Source of the DNA: Pardosa pseudoannulata
Taxonomy: Eukaryota; Arthropoda; Arachnida; Araneae; Lycosidae
Length of the DNA stretch: 64,000 bases
Reading direction: 5' to 3'
NCBI GenBank assembly: GCA_032207245.1
Contig: CM063500.1
Span: 73,926,918 to 73,990,917, forward strand
The position numbers and the translations under genes were made by a program. Positions within the stretch are counted from its first letter, which is position 1. Each line of letters begins with the position of its first letter. Of this stretch, positions 33,501-45,977 are shown one piece after another. The notes beneath the pieces were generated by a model. The model did not search any database. It saw only the letters and a program-made list of their open reading frames with translations, and was not told where the DNA came from.

Positions 33501-35537
33501 CTCAAACAGCACCTTCATCTTGAAACACGAAACTAATTTTGGGCCTTGAAGGAAACGTGTAAAATATAATACTGATGACGCATCATAAAATATAAAAATA
33601 TATTTCATGTAATGCAACAGTCGCATATGGGAATCACGTACTGATCACATGATTTAGTCTACATTACATTTGTTAATTATACCAAAAAACAAAACAAGTC
33701 TTTTCAAACAACACCTTCATCTTGAAACACGAAACTAATTTTGGGCCTTGAAGGAAACGTGTAAAATATAATACTGATGACGCATCATAAAATATAAAAA
33801 TATATTTCATGTAATGCAATAATCGCATACGGGAATCACGTAGTGATCACATGATTTAGTCTACATTACATTTGTCAATTATACCAAAAAAACAAACTTG
33901 AGGTCTTCTCAAACAGCACCTTCATCTTAAAACACGGAACTAAATTCGGGCCTTGAAGGAAACGTGTAAAATATAATACTGATGACGCATCATAAAATAT
34001 AAAAATATATTTCATGTAATGCAATAGTCGCATACGGGAATCACGTAGTGATCACATGATTTAGTCTACATTACATTTGTTAATTATACCAAAAAACCAA
34101 ACTTGAGGTCTTCTCAAACAACACCTTCATCTTGAAACACGAAACTAATTTTGGGCCTTGAAGGAAACGTGTAAAATATAATACTGATGACGCATCATAA
34201 AATATAAAAATATATTTCATGTAATGCAATAATCGCATACGGGAATCACGTAGTGATCACATGATTTAGTCTACATTACATTTGTCAATTATACCAAAAA
34301 AACAAACTTGAGGTCTTCTCAAACAGCACCTTCATCTTAAAACACGGAACTAAATTCGGGCCTTGAAGGAAACGTGTAAAATATAATACTGATGACGCAT
34401 CATAAAATATAAAAATATATTTCATGTAATGCAATAATCGCATACGGGAATCACGTAGTGATCACATGATTTAGTCTACATTACATTTGTTAATTATACC
34501 AAAAAACCAAACTTGAGGTCTTCTCAAACAACACCTTCATCTTGAAACACGAAACTAATTTTGGGCCTTGAAGGAAACGTGTAAAATATAATACTGATGA
34601 CGCATCATAAAATATAAAAATATATTTCATGTAATGCAATAGTCGCATACGGGAATCACGTAGTGATCACATGATTTAGTCTACATTACATTTGTCAATT
34701 ATACCAAAAAACCAAACTTGAGGTCTTCTCAAACAGCACCTTCATCTTAAAACACGGAACTAAATTCGGGCCTTGAAGGAAACGTGTAAAATATAATACT
34801 GATGACGCATCATAAAATATAAAAATATATTTCATGTAATGCAATAGTCGCATACGGGAATCACGTAGTGATCACATGATTTAGTCTACATTACATTTGT
34901 CAATTATACCAAAAAAACCAAACTTGAGGTCTTCTCAAACAACACCTTCATCTTGAAACACGAAACTAATTTTGGGCCTTGAAGGAAACGTGTAAAATAT
35001 AATACTGATGACGCATCATAAAATATAAAAATATATTTCATGTAATGCAATAGTCGCATACGGGAATCACGTAGTGATCACATGATTTAGTCTACATTAC
35101 ATTTGTTAATTATACCAAAAAAAACCAAACTTGAGGTCTTCTCAAACAGCACCTTCATCTTAAAACACGAAACTAAATTCGGGCCTTGAAGGAAACGTGT
35201 AAAATATAATACTGATGACGCATCATAAAATATAAAAATATATTTCATGTAATGCAATAGTCGCATACGGGAATCACGGGGTGATCACATGATTTAGTCT
35301 ACATTACATTTGTTAATTATACCAAAAAACCAAACTTGAGGTCTTCTCAAACAACACCTTCATCTTGAAACACGAAACTAATTTTGGGCCTTGAAGGAAA
35401 TATGTAAATGATAATACTGATGACGCATCATAAAATATAAAAATACATTTCATGTATTGCAGTAGTCGTACATGGAAGTCATGTGGTGATCACTTGACTC
35501 AGAGTCTACATTACATTTGTTAATTATACCCAAAAAA
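30565..35537. repeat. satellite array, 205-bp monomer, ~24 copies
   Basis: 'gaggtcttctcaaac' recurs about every 205 bp (for example 30829, 31034, 31440, 31645, 31850). Units are very similar and contain TGATGACGCATCA, 'catgtaatgcaat' and GGGAATCACGTAGTGATCAC. Two diagnostic types exist: 'cttgaaacacgaaactaatt' and 'cttaaaacacggaactaaat'. In the last eight units (33900-35530) they alternate strictly. The first unit carries a ~50-bp expansion of the palindromic part. High similarity implies recent amplification or homogenisation. Confidence 0.96.
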
Positions 35538-37670
35538 CCCATTCTTTCACAGATAAAAATTTTAAGTGTTAAAACAACTAAGAATTCATATTTTAGTTTC
35601 TAAATAACTGAATTTGAAAGTTGACTTGAAGGTTTAACATTTAATCATTGCAGTCAAAACTAAAAATGACAGACGTTAATTCGACTGTGGACATTTGAAA
35701 ATATTTCATGAAAATAAACTGGAATGTAAGAACATATGGTGTCGTCACTTGAAAAGACAGCAGTTGACTATATTTCAGAAATCTGAATCAATAAAAGTTT
35801 GCTTTCTCTTTCACGGGAAGCTATAAACTGCTGAATAATTCATGCATAAATAAATCTTTTTTTTTTATATTTTAAGACGAGTTGTGTATATAAAGTAAGG
35901 ATAGTTTTTTGAAGCTTCGTATTTTAGAACTCGAAGAGACTATGAAAAAAAGTTTTTGTAGCAAGATCGGATATTATCATAGTTTATGTTATTTTTCAGA
36001 TAATTTTTTGAAAATATTTTGGATCAACAGTGTGATGAAACAAAAGTGTAGAAAAAATAGCAATACTTATATAATACAAATATTAGTGACTACTATGTTT
36101 TTTATATTAAAATAGTTATAATGCATATAGGTTGAATAATTATTTGCAAAAAAGACTGGGTAATTATAATGTAAGAATGAATGCTTTTATGGTTTTATGA
36201 ATTAAAAGATAGCATATTTGTTGACTTATTATTTTAATTAAATAAGATACTTTTTTGAAAATATTTTGGATCAAAAGTGTGACAAAAATAAAAGTGTAAA
36301 AATAATAGCAATATTCTGTAAAATATTAGTGACTACAAAGCTTTTTATATTAAAACAGTTATAATGCATTTACGTTATATAATTATTTACAAAGAAGACA
36401 GAGTGATTATAATTTAAGAATTCTGCGTTTGTGAATTAAAAGATAGCATATTTGTTGATTAATTATATTAATTAAATAAGATCCTTTTTTGAAAATATTT
36501 TGAATCAACAGTGTAATCAAAAATAAAAGAGTGGAAAAAATAGCTATACTCTCTAAAATATTAGTGACTACCAGGCTTTTTATATTAAAATATTTATAAT
36601 GCATTGCATCTAGGTTGAATAATTACTTACAAAGAAGACATGGTGATTATAATTTAAGAATGTTGCGTTTGTGAATTAAAAGACAGCAAGCACATTTGTT
36701 GATTTATTATTTTAATTAAATAAAATACTTTTTTGAAAATATTTTGGATCAACAGTGTGGCGAAAAATGAAAATGTGGAAAACATAGCAATACTCTGTAA
36801 AATATTAGTGACTACTAGGCTTTTTATATTAAATTAATTATAATGCATATATGTTCAATAATTATTTACAAAGAAGACGGGGTGATTATAATTTAAGAAT
36901 GCTGCGTTTGTGAATTATTGGATAGCATATTTGTTGATAGCATATTTGTTGAGTCTACATTCCATTTATCAATTATACCAAAATACCATTCTTTCACAGA
37001 TATAAATTTGGAGTGTTAAGACCACTAAGAATTCATATTTTAGTTTCTAAATAACTGAATTTGAAAGTTAACTTGACGGTTTCAACATTTAATCATTGCA
37101 GTCAAAACTAAAAATGACAGACGTTAAGTCGACTGTGGACATTTGAAAATATTTCATGAAAATAAACTAGAATGTATGAACATATGGTGTCGTCACTTGA
37201 AAAGACAGCAGTTGACTATATTTCAGAAATCTGAATCAATAAAAGTTTGCTTTCTCTTTCACGGGAAGCTATAAACTGCTGAATAATTCATGCATAAATA
37301 AACCTTTTTTTTATATTTTAAGACGAGTTGTGTATATAAAATAAGGATAGTTTTTTGAAGCTTCGTATTTGAAAACTCGAAGAGACTAAGAAAAAAGTTT
37401 TTGTAGTAAGATCGGATATTATCATAGTTTTTTTTTCAGATACTGTTTTTTTGAAAATATTTTGGATCAACAGTGTGATGAAAAGTAAAAGTGTGGAAAA
37501 AATAGCAATACTCTGTAAAATATTAGTGACTACTAGGCTTTTTATATTAAAATAGTTATAATGCATATAGGTTGAATAATTATTTACAAAGAAAACGGGG
37601 TGATTATAATTTAAGAATGCTGCGTTTGTGAATTAAAAGATAGCGTATTTATTGATTTATTTATTAATTA
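35526..37670. repeat. segmental duplication enclosing ~240-bp tandem units
   Basis: A ~460-bp block ('cattctttcacagat' to 'gtaagatcggatattatcat') at ~35540-35985 is repeated at ~36990-37430. It is preceded both times by a fragment of the 205-bp satellite ('gtctacattacatttgttaa'). Between and after the blocks are five ~240-bp units with 'gaaaatattttggatcaaca', 'aaaatattagtgactac' and 'ggtgattataatttaagaat' at about 36005, 36255, 36490, 36730 and 37450. Small minus-strand frames recur in the units and are not genes. Confidence 0.88.
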
Positions 37671-38760
37671 AATATTTGAAAAAAGTATTTATTTAATCAA
37701 AAGAAACAAATAACAATTAATTAAATTAAGTTAATTTGTATTTGTTTCTTTTGATTAAATAAATACTTTGATATATATTTAATCAAAAGAATATGAATTA
37801 AATTTATCCAATTTAATTAATATTTTAATTATGGGTATATGGGTAAGTAATATTTTAATTATATATTTATAACAATTAACTTAATTTAACTAACTGTTAT
37901 TTGTTTCTTTTGATTAAATAAATACTTTGATATATATTTAATCAAAAGAATATGAATTAAATTTATCCAATTTAAGTAGTATTTTAATTATGGGTTTATG
38001 GGTAAGTAATATTTTAATTATATATTTATAACAACTAATTTAATTTAATTAATTGTTATTTGTTTCTTTTGATTAAATAAATACTTTGATATATATTTAA
38101 TCAAAAGAATATGAATTAAATTTATCCAATTTAAGTAATATTTTAATTATTGGTATATGGGTAATTAATATTTTAATTATATACCTATACCAATAATAAT
38201 AGTTTAATTAATTGTTATTTGTTTTTATTAAATTTAAGTAATATTTTAAGTATGGGTATATGGGTAAGTAATATTTTAATTATATATTTAAAAAAATAAT
38301 CTAATTTAATTAACTTTATTTGTTTCTTTTGATTAAATAAATACTTTGATATATATTTAATCAAAAGAATATGAATAAAGTTTATCCAATTTAAGCAATA
38401 TTTTACTTGTATATTTTTACAATTAATTTAATTTAATTAATTGTTATTTGTTTCTTTTGAGTAAATAAATACTTTGATACATTTTTAATCAAAAGAATAT
38501 GAATTAAATTTATCCAATTTAAGTAATATTTTAACTATGGGTATATGGGTGAGTAATATTTTAATTATATATTTATAACAATTAATTTAGTTTAATTAAT
38601 TGCTATTATTTTCTTTCGATTAAACACTTTTATATAACTTTAATCAAAGAGAATATGAATTAAATTTATCCAACCTAAGTAATATTTTAACTATGGTTAT
38701 ATGGGTAATTAATATTTTAATGATATATTTATTATGGTCAATACTTTAATTATCTGTATT
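37671..38760. repeat. ~130-160-bp tandem units, each with a 15-bp inverted repeat
   Basis: 'ttgtttcttttgattaaata' recurs at about 37743, 37906, 38063, 38322 and 38449, with shorter or decayed units between and after. Each complete unit contains TTCTTTTGATTAAAT and then, after ~16 bp, its exact reverse complement ATTTAATCAAAAGAA (first at 37746-37760 and 37777-37791). At the left edge an extra arm in inverse orientation (37683-37713) makes a ~30-bp palindrome with 37738-37768. Confidence 0.88.
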
Positions 38761-39794
38761 ATGGGAATGAAATATAACGAAAATCTCTGGAAAGAAATAT
38801 AACGAAAAATGAGGGAAGTTAATATACAATTTTATATCTTTAAAAATAATTACATTTAACGAACAATAAAATTATTTTATCTTAATCAGTTTCAAATTTT
38901 ATAAATGATAAGAAAAATTCTAGTTAAAAATTTGCATCGTGATCCAAAAAAAAAAAAAAAAAAGGCAAAATTTCAAGATTAAAGAGTAAAAGGCAATTCT
39001 TTATCTGAAATGCAAAAGAACTAAATAAGTCAAAGTATTTATTTAATCAAATAATTTGTTTCTTTTGATTAAATAAATACTTTGATATTTTTAATTATTT
39101 TAATAATATATGGGAATTAATATTTTAATGTATATTTATTATGTCAATATTTTAATTATGTATAATAATGAAAATATAACATAAATTATGGAAAAAAATC
39201 AATATAACGAAAAATGAGGGAAGTTAATATACAATTTTATATCTTTAAAAATAATTACATTTAACGAAAAATATAATAATTTTATCTTAATCAGTTTCAA
39301 ATTTTATAAATGATAAGAAAAATTCCAGTTAAAAAATTGCATCATGATCCAAAAAAAAAGGGAAATTTCAAGATTCAAGTGTTAAATTCTTTATCTTAAA
39401 TGCAAAAGAAATAATGCCGAATTTTTATTTAATAAATAATTTGTTTCTTTTTTTAAATATACTTTGAAAATTAATAAAATAATGAAAAAATTCATTTAAA
39501 TCAATTATTTTATATGGTGAAATAATTTTTTAATTTATAAAAAAATTTTAATTAGTTATTATTTCTTTTATTAAATAAATTTAAATTTAATCAAAAAGAA
39601 TATGAAAAATTTATCCAATAAGTAATATTTAACTATGTTAAAAATTAATATTTTATTTTTTTTTTACAAACTTAATTTTAAGGGAGAAAATATAACGAAA
39701 ATTTAAAGAAATATAAAAAAATAAATTAATAAAAATTTTATATCTTTAAAAATAATTACATTTAACGAAAAATATAATAATTTTATCTTAATCA
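38761..39794. repeat. three degraded copies of a ~400-470-bp AT-rich segment
   Basis: 'atatctttaaaaataattac' followed by 'atcagtttcaaattttataa' and 'aagaaaaattc.agttaaaa' occurs near 38835, 39240 and 39738, with the third copy running past 39794. The spacers look compressed, as if bases were dropped, and an 18-base poly-A lies at ~38947. Confidence 0.75.
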
Positions 39795-40359
39795 GTTTCA
39801 AATTTTATAAATGATAAGAAAAATTCCAGTTAAAAAATTGCATCATGATCCAAAAAAAAAGGGAAATTTCAAGATTCAAGTGTTAAATTCTTTATCTTAA
39901 ATGCAAAAGAAATAATGCCGAATTTATTTTTAAACATGTTACATAAAGAAATAAGTCTTGAAGTTAGTTTTTACCACTTAGCACCTCTTGCGAGAAAGTA
40001 AAATACAGAAGCTGAATGAAAACGATTTTTAATTGTGTATTAAATCTCTAATAGGTCGTTAAAAGTCGGTCTGGAATCTCAAAATCGATACTTCTCTATT
40101 TAAATCGCGGCTACATTAGTATTTTCTGATTTAGATAAAAACATAGAGGGAGAGATATAAAAGAACAGAATTTTATTTTAAATATAAATCTATTTAAAAA
40201 AAACTTTATTTTTTTTAAGATAGTCAAACGATTTTAAGAAACGGTTTAAACTTCAGATCGTATATCAGAAAAAATGTAGCATAAATAAATAAATAAATAA
40301 ATAAAAGCATTTATAAATCATTTAACAAACAAGCTTTACTTCTATATCTTTTATTGAAT

Positions 40360-41120
40360 ACTAGCATATAGCCCGTCATATGACGGGTTTAGTAAAATTT
40401 TTAATTTTCCAGAATTGTAAAGTACGCTATGAGGCAGGTAAAAAAATGATTTGTTTTTTTTTGGATGAGAATTGTCTGCTACATGCTAAATAATTTGTTT
40501 ATCTTCATCCTCCTTCATAAATCTCGAGGAACAGTTTAGAATCATTTGATTTCATTTATAAAGGGTAAAAAATACACACACGAACAAACTTCTTAATTTT
40601 CAAAGTTAAATAATTTAAATAGAATTTATTAGTCTGAAAAAATAAATCCAAGTCTTTTATGAAAATAATTTATTATTATGACCGGTGATAAAATTTTCAT
40701 TACAACAAAAAAATAATCGATAATAAATTTAAAATTATCACATAAAACCTAATCTATTATTTATCCAATATGAAGAAATTTATTTCTAATATCTCATCAG
40801 TGATAAAACAAATGAAAATAATGCAGACGATATTTAATTAATTTAAAATAAGAAATGGTTAAATAAGATTTAAAGAAAGACGTCATATGCTAGAAAATAT
40901 GATATTTTTATTAGCCAAAACTTTGAAATTTGCTAATCCGAACTCATTTAGAATCCAATATGGATACTCCTATCCATTCCATTTCCAACCGCTTCATAAA
41001 TTCGAGGACAGGCCGATAGATAACTTAGACTATTAATTTTAGGTCCAACCGCTTCATAAATTCGAGGACAGATAACTTAGATGGATAGATAAATAACTTA
41101 GGCTATTATTATATAGGGGA
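40360..41120 (+). mobile_element. dispersed copy of the 'CATATAGCCCGTCAT' element
   Basis: It starts ACTAGCATATAGCCCGTCAT, includes the perfect palindrome CCCGTCATATGACGGG (40372-40387), and ends 'ggctattattatatagggga'. It matches the second half of the 1.58-kb units, with internal deletions and a short repeated tail ('ccgcttcataaattcgagga' twice). No ORF, poly-A or clear terminal inverted repeat was seen, so the class is unknown. Confidence 0.75.
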
Positions 41121-41879
41121 TGGGTATAACACACACCTTGGAAGCGTTCTTTTCATTCTCAATTATATTCTTAAGCAGTTTCAAATTTTATAAATGATAA
41201 GAAAAATTCCAGTTAAAAAATTGCATCATGATAAAAAAAGGCAAAATTTCACGATTCAAGTGTTAAATTCTTTATCTTAAATGCAAAAGAAATAATGCCG
41301 AATTTATTTCTAAACATGTTACATAAAGAAATAAGTCTTGAAGTTAGCTTTTACCACTTATTAGCACCTCTTGCGAGAAAGTAAAATACAGAAGCTGAAG
41401 GGTGAAAACGACTTTCTCCATTCAATTGTGTATTAAATCTCTAATAGGTCGTTAAAAGTCGGTCTGGAATCTCAAAATCGATACTTCTCTATTTCCGCAA
41501 AGTCGCGGCTACATTAGTATTTTTCTGATTTAGATAAGGATGGAACATTTAGTGGGGAGAGATACACGGAGAAGATGTACAGAAACGTTTATCTTTTAAA
41601 TAAAAGCTTTATTTTAAAAAACTTTTTTATTTTTTCGTTTGTAAGATAGTCAAACGATTTTAAGAAAAGGTTTAAACTTCAGATCGTCTGTTTTAAATTT
41701 AGTGAAGAAATGTAGCATAAATAAATAAATAAAAGCTTTTATAAATCCTTTAACAAACCTGCTTTACTTCTTACCAGTTATTTGATTACTAGCAATTTTA
41801 GAAAATTTTTTAAACATAGTTTATAGAAATATATATGAGGAATTATCGTAAACTTTCCGCTTTCGAAGACCATCGTAGA

Positions 41880-42692
41880 TTAGCATATAGCCCGTCATAT
41901 AACGAGATTAGTAAAATTTTTAATTTTCCAGAATTGTAAAGTACACTATGAGGCAGGTAAAAAAAAGTTTGTTTTTTGGCTGAGAATTATCTGGTACCCA
42001 CTCAATAATTTGTTTATCTTCATACTCCTCTAAAGTCTAACTGTGAATGCAGTTTAGAATCACGTTGAATTCGTTTAGTCAAGCTGTGTGGTTATGTATA
42101 AAAAACACACGAACAAACTTCTTAGCTTTCAAAAATATATACCTTAAATGATAGATATTTATTACACTGTGAAATACATTCCTAGACTTTTATGAAAATA
42201 ATTTGTTGTTAATACCGGTGATAAAATTTCCATTGCAACAAAACATAATCGATGATTCAATTTAGAATTATCACATACCTACCTAATCTATTTGTTATGT
42301 CAAATATAAAAGAAAAGTATTTACGTAATATCTAAGTTCACTGATTAAACGTATGAAAATAATACACATGATATTTAAATAATTTAAAATAAGAAATGAT
42401 TAAATGAGATGATTAAAGAAATGACATTATAATGCTAGAAAAAATGTTATTTTTACCTATTTTTTGCGGGATCAACTTAATAGCCTGCTCTTAACCGGGG
42501 AAAATAGAGCTTGAAATAATGACGCTCGAAAAGGAGGGAGGGGGATTTCGAACGTTTTAAAGATTTGCTTTGAATTTTGCTAACCCTAATTCATCAAGTA
42601 TCCAATATGGTTGCCTCTATCCGTTCCAGGTTCAACCACTTCATAAATTCGAAGACAGACGGACCGATAACTTAGGATATTATTATATGGGA
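41880..42692 (+). mobile_element. dispersed copy of the 'CATATAGCCCGTCAT' element
   Basis: Begins TTAGCATATAGCCCGTCATA and ends 'cttaggatattattatatgg'. Collinear with the copies at 10014, 12222, 13798 and 40360, but shorter internally. Confidence 0.78.
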
Positions 42693-43612
42693 ATTTTTTA
42701 CATTGCATGAATTAAAGCAGTTTAATTTGAATTTTTAAGATTAAGAACTGCTAGAATTTAAAATTTGTAAAAATCGGGAAGAAACATTTAAACTTATATA
42801 AATATTTCTCGAGATTTAATAAAATGCGTTGAGGTTAATATTCTGTTATTTCATACAATCAGTCAATATATAAATTACTGCGTACATTTTATATTTAACC
42901 AGTTCTACTCGGAGGAAAAAAAGGCTTTACAGAAATCAAAACTCTACGTTTGGACGCACTCGAGCTATGTGACATACAATTAATAAACTAAAATGGCTAT
43001 TCAACATATTAAATTCAGGTAATATGTCGCATTTAAAACTCCAACGTTAGTCAACTTCGCATCTCACGTCGGGGAGCTGACAGATTACCTTAGCACTGCC
43101 AACTAATACATTTTCGAGATAAATTTTTATTTATCTCTCCAAAACACTTTGCAGAAAATAAATTAAATGACAGGAGGAGAGGAACCGAGTAAAAAAAAAA
43201 ACAAACAAATAAATAAACAAACAGAAATAAAGTGATTAGATTTGGCGAAGTTCCAGCAGAAACCGGAATGAGAAGGGAAAGCTTTTTGCCATTTCAGTAT
43301 TTGGAAAGTAAAATTTAATTTATAGAAAAAAATCAACCGATATTATCTCGGTTGATATTGTTTATCACCGGAGACAATTGTTTTGGGGGAGGCAGTGTAA
43401 TGCAGTTTATATTACTTTTCGATGCATCAATCATTTTTGCGATAAGGGACAAAGTGAAGAGGCTAAATTGCTATATTTTCTGATAACGCGGAAACAGTCT
43501 AATGGGAAACTTTTGCTGTTTTTGAAAATTTTGGTCTTTTAGAACGATATGGCAATCAAGAACCCAGGGATGTTCAGGAAAGGGAAAGATCGTCCTTTCT
43601 AATACTATTTAA
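42693..43612. other. AT-rich DNA, one short hairpin
   Basis: Nothing gene-like. A perfect 9-bp stem ATCAACCGA / TCGGTTGAT lies at 43332-43340 and 43348-43356 with a 7-nt loop; its role is unknown. Confidence 0.5.
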
Positions 43613-43885
43613 AACTAGCATATACCCCGTCATATGACGGTTTTAGCAAAATTTTTAATTTTCCAGAATTGTAAAGCATCCTATAGGCAGGTAAATATAT
43701 AGTTTGTTTTTTGGCGGAGAATTATCTGGTACACGCTCAATATTTGGTTAATTTTCATACTCCTCTAATGTCTCCTGATATGTGAATGCAGTTTAGAATC
43801 ACGTTGATTTAATTTAGTCAAACTGTGTGGTTATCTATAAAAAACAAACACACGAACGAACAGACTTCTTAGTTTTCTGAGGTCG
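43613..43885 (+). mobile_element. 3'-truncated copy of the 'CATATAGCCCGTCAT' element
   Basis: Begins ACTAGCATATACCCCGTCAT with 'atgacggttttagcaaaatt' and runs collinear with the 41880 copy to about 'cttcttagttttctga', then leaves the family. The stretch 43886-44147 is GC-richer ('gggccgtacggaggac') but unrecognised. Confidence 0.72.
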
Positions 43886-44147
43886 TGAACTATAGCCCCA
43901 ATGGCCAGTTTATGGGTTAAAGGGGAAAGCAAAGAGACACGGGGATTTCGCCCTTGACTTAAGACTTGAAAACCCCTAAGAATTTTCTCGGGCCGTACGG
44001 AGGACTTTCGGCTATAAATTTACTTCTGCACGATTGAAGTATAACATTTAGGGAAAGTTTTTTGACAGTATATTCCTTAAGGGGTCGTCTTCGGGATTTT
44101 ATACGAAATCTCTACATTAGTTTACCGATTTAGTTTACTTTCTCCTT

Positions 44148-44251
<104 letters not shown>

Positions 44252-44424
44252 ATAAGGAGCGTTACTTAAAATATTTCGGTTTTGGTTTTAAAATTCTATA
44301 TGTCAATTCTTTTCAAATGGCGGTGTTTTTCTGGTTTTGGGATTTGCCCACGGCACTCTGTCAGTGGGATGGGGTTTTAGAATTCGCGAGAACTTTCTAT
44401 GCGGCATAACTGGCTGTCTTTCAA

Positions 44425-44840
44425 AGATTTACCTCAAGTGTTTCAAAATATTTATATTCAAATTATTTCAAAGTATTCCAAAGTATTTGTATTCAAAGTA
44501 TTTCAAATTATTTATATTCAAAGTATTCTAAAGTATTTGTATTCAAAGTATTTCAAATTATTTATATTCAAAGTATTTCAAAGTATTTACCTCAAGTATT
44601 TCAAAGTATTGCCTCAAGTGTTTCAAAGTATCATATTCAAATTATTTCAAAGTATTTATATTCAAAGTATCTCAAAGTATATATATTCAAAGTATCTTAA
44701 AGTATTTATATTCAAAATACTTACATTCAAAGTATTTCAAAGTATTTACCTCAACTGTTTCAAAGTATTTATATTCAAAGTATTTCAAATTATTTACCTC
44801 AAGTGTTTGAAAGTATTTATAGTTATTTCATTTAAAGTTT
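44425..44840. repeat. minisatellite built on 'TATTCAAAGTATTTCAAAG'
   Basis: Irregular repeats of 'caaagtatttatattcaaag', 'gtatttcaaagtattt' and 'acctcaagtgtttcaaagta' fill the stretch. The 147-aa open frame rich in YSKYFK/FKVFQS is a translation of this repeat, not a gene. Confidence 0.93.
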
Positions 44841-45977
44841 AACTTCGTTTACAAAATATCCGTTTATTCTTTTTATTTGTATAATGTAAAACATGAAACT
44901 TCATTTTCAAAGATAAGGCTTTAAATAATGGGGATATGACACATAGAAAAATGTCGGTGATATGTAGAGGATTAAAAGTCATGGAAAAAAAACTTGGGTT
45001 GCTTTCAACTGTAAATGAACTGAAACTTTTCTATGAAAAGAGCAAATTCTCTTAAACGTACACCTTTCAATTATTTCAAGACTCGCGTTTCAAAATGCAC
45101 ATTTTCAATCAGTTTTCAACTCCTTTAATGGCAGACAAGTGTTGAAATAGAAGAAAAACGGAAAAAAGTATACGCCGCTAATGAGCAACTCGTTCTATAT
45201 ACTCATTATTAATGGAAATGGGTAATTGTGAGAGAGCCTGAAATAAATGAGCAGTCATTCAAAATGAAATTCTTTGGAGGCATTTTCAAGAGGTGCATTT
45301 ATAATAATGGTTAGAGAAATTTAGTTTCACAATGTATGGAATTCTTTATTTTAGTTTCAATATTCTTCCAAGGAATTTTGAATTAACTCAAACCAGTATT
45401 TTCTGCAGATTAAATTTTGGACAGCTAATATGTTCTTAGTAAATTACTTACAACGGGATGATTAAATTCATTTTAATATATTTAAAAATCTTATTAATTT
45501 TTTGATGTGCATGGCAGTTTTGTAAAGAATATATTTTTGACTTATTAATTTTTTTCTGAAAATGTATTTAATTAATTTTTACTGGAAAGGAAGTCATATC
45601 TTTTCTGTTTTCTAAATGTGATTTTTCATTAAAATATTTCATAAGAAAACTAATTGTTCTTAGTATTCTTTGTTATTTTATAATACTTTAATATAAATGT
45701 TTCATATCTTGATACTCGATTAAACTAATTTACTAGGCTAAAGACATTTATTTTAACACGATATGTCGCTAAAAATATCCAGGAAAATAAAACAAAACTC
45801 TTACACTTTTCTTTTTCTGTTCTATTTAGAATTTTAATAGTGGAAATTTTGAAATTTTGAAAATTATATGAGAAAAATTTCCATAAATAAATATATTTAC
45901 CCAAAGAATTTTAAGCTTTACGCACTATTTAAACATTGTAGCACTTATTTAGATTCACATGAAAAATCAAGATTCGT
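44841..45977. other. AT-rich DNA, nothing recognised
   Basis: No supported feature. Confidence 0.5.

Larger units (their letters stand above)
39795..42692 (+). repeat. two tandem copies of a ~1.4-kb segment
   Basis: 'cagtttcaaattttataaat' to 'gtcggtctggaatctcaaaa' and on to 'aaatgtagcataaataaata' occurs at ~39795-40310 and again at ~41178-41730. In both copies a 'gcatatagcccgtcata' element follows (40360 and 41880). The second copy is less eroded than the first. Confidence 0.85.

Noticed and set aside
30565..35537. CRISPR-like array of regular repeats
   Set aside because: 205-bp near-identical monomers with no short repeat/unique spacer pattern; this is satellite DNA in a eukaryotic context.
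36407..37566. Recurring ~65-82-aa minus-strand ORFs beginning MHYKYFNIKS / MHYNYFNIKS
   Set aside because: They arise because the ~240-bp unit is repeated; frames break differently in other units and show no sign of selection.
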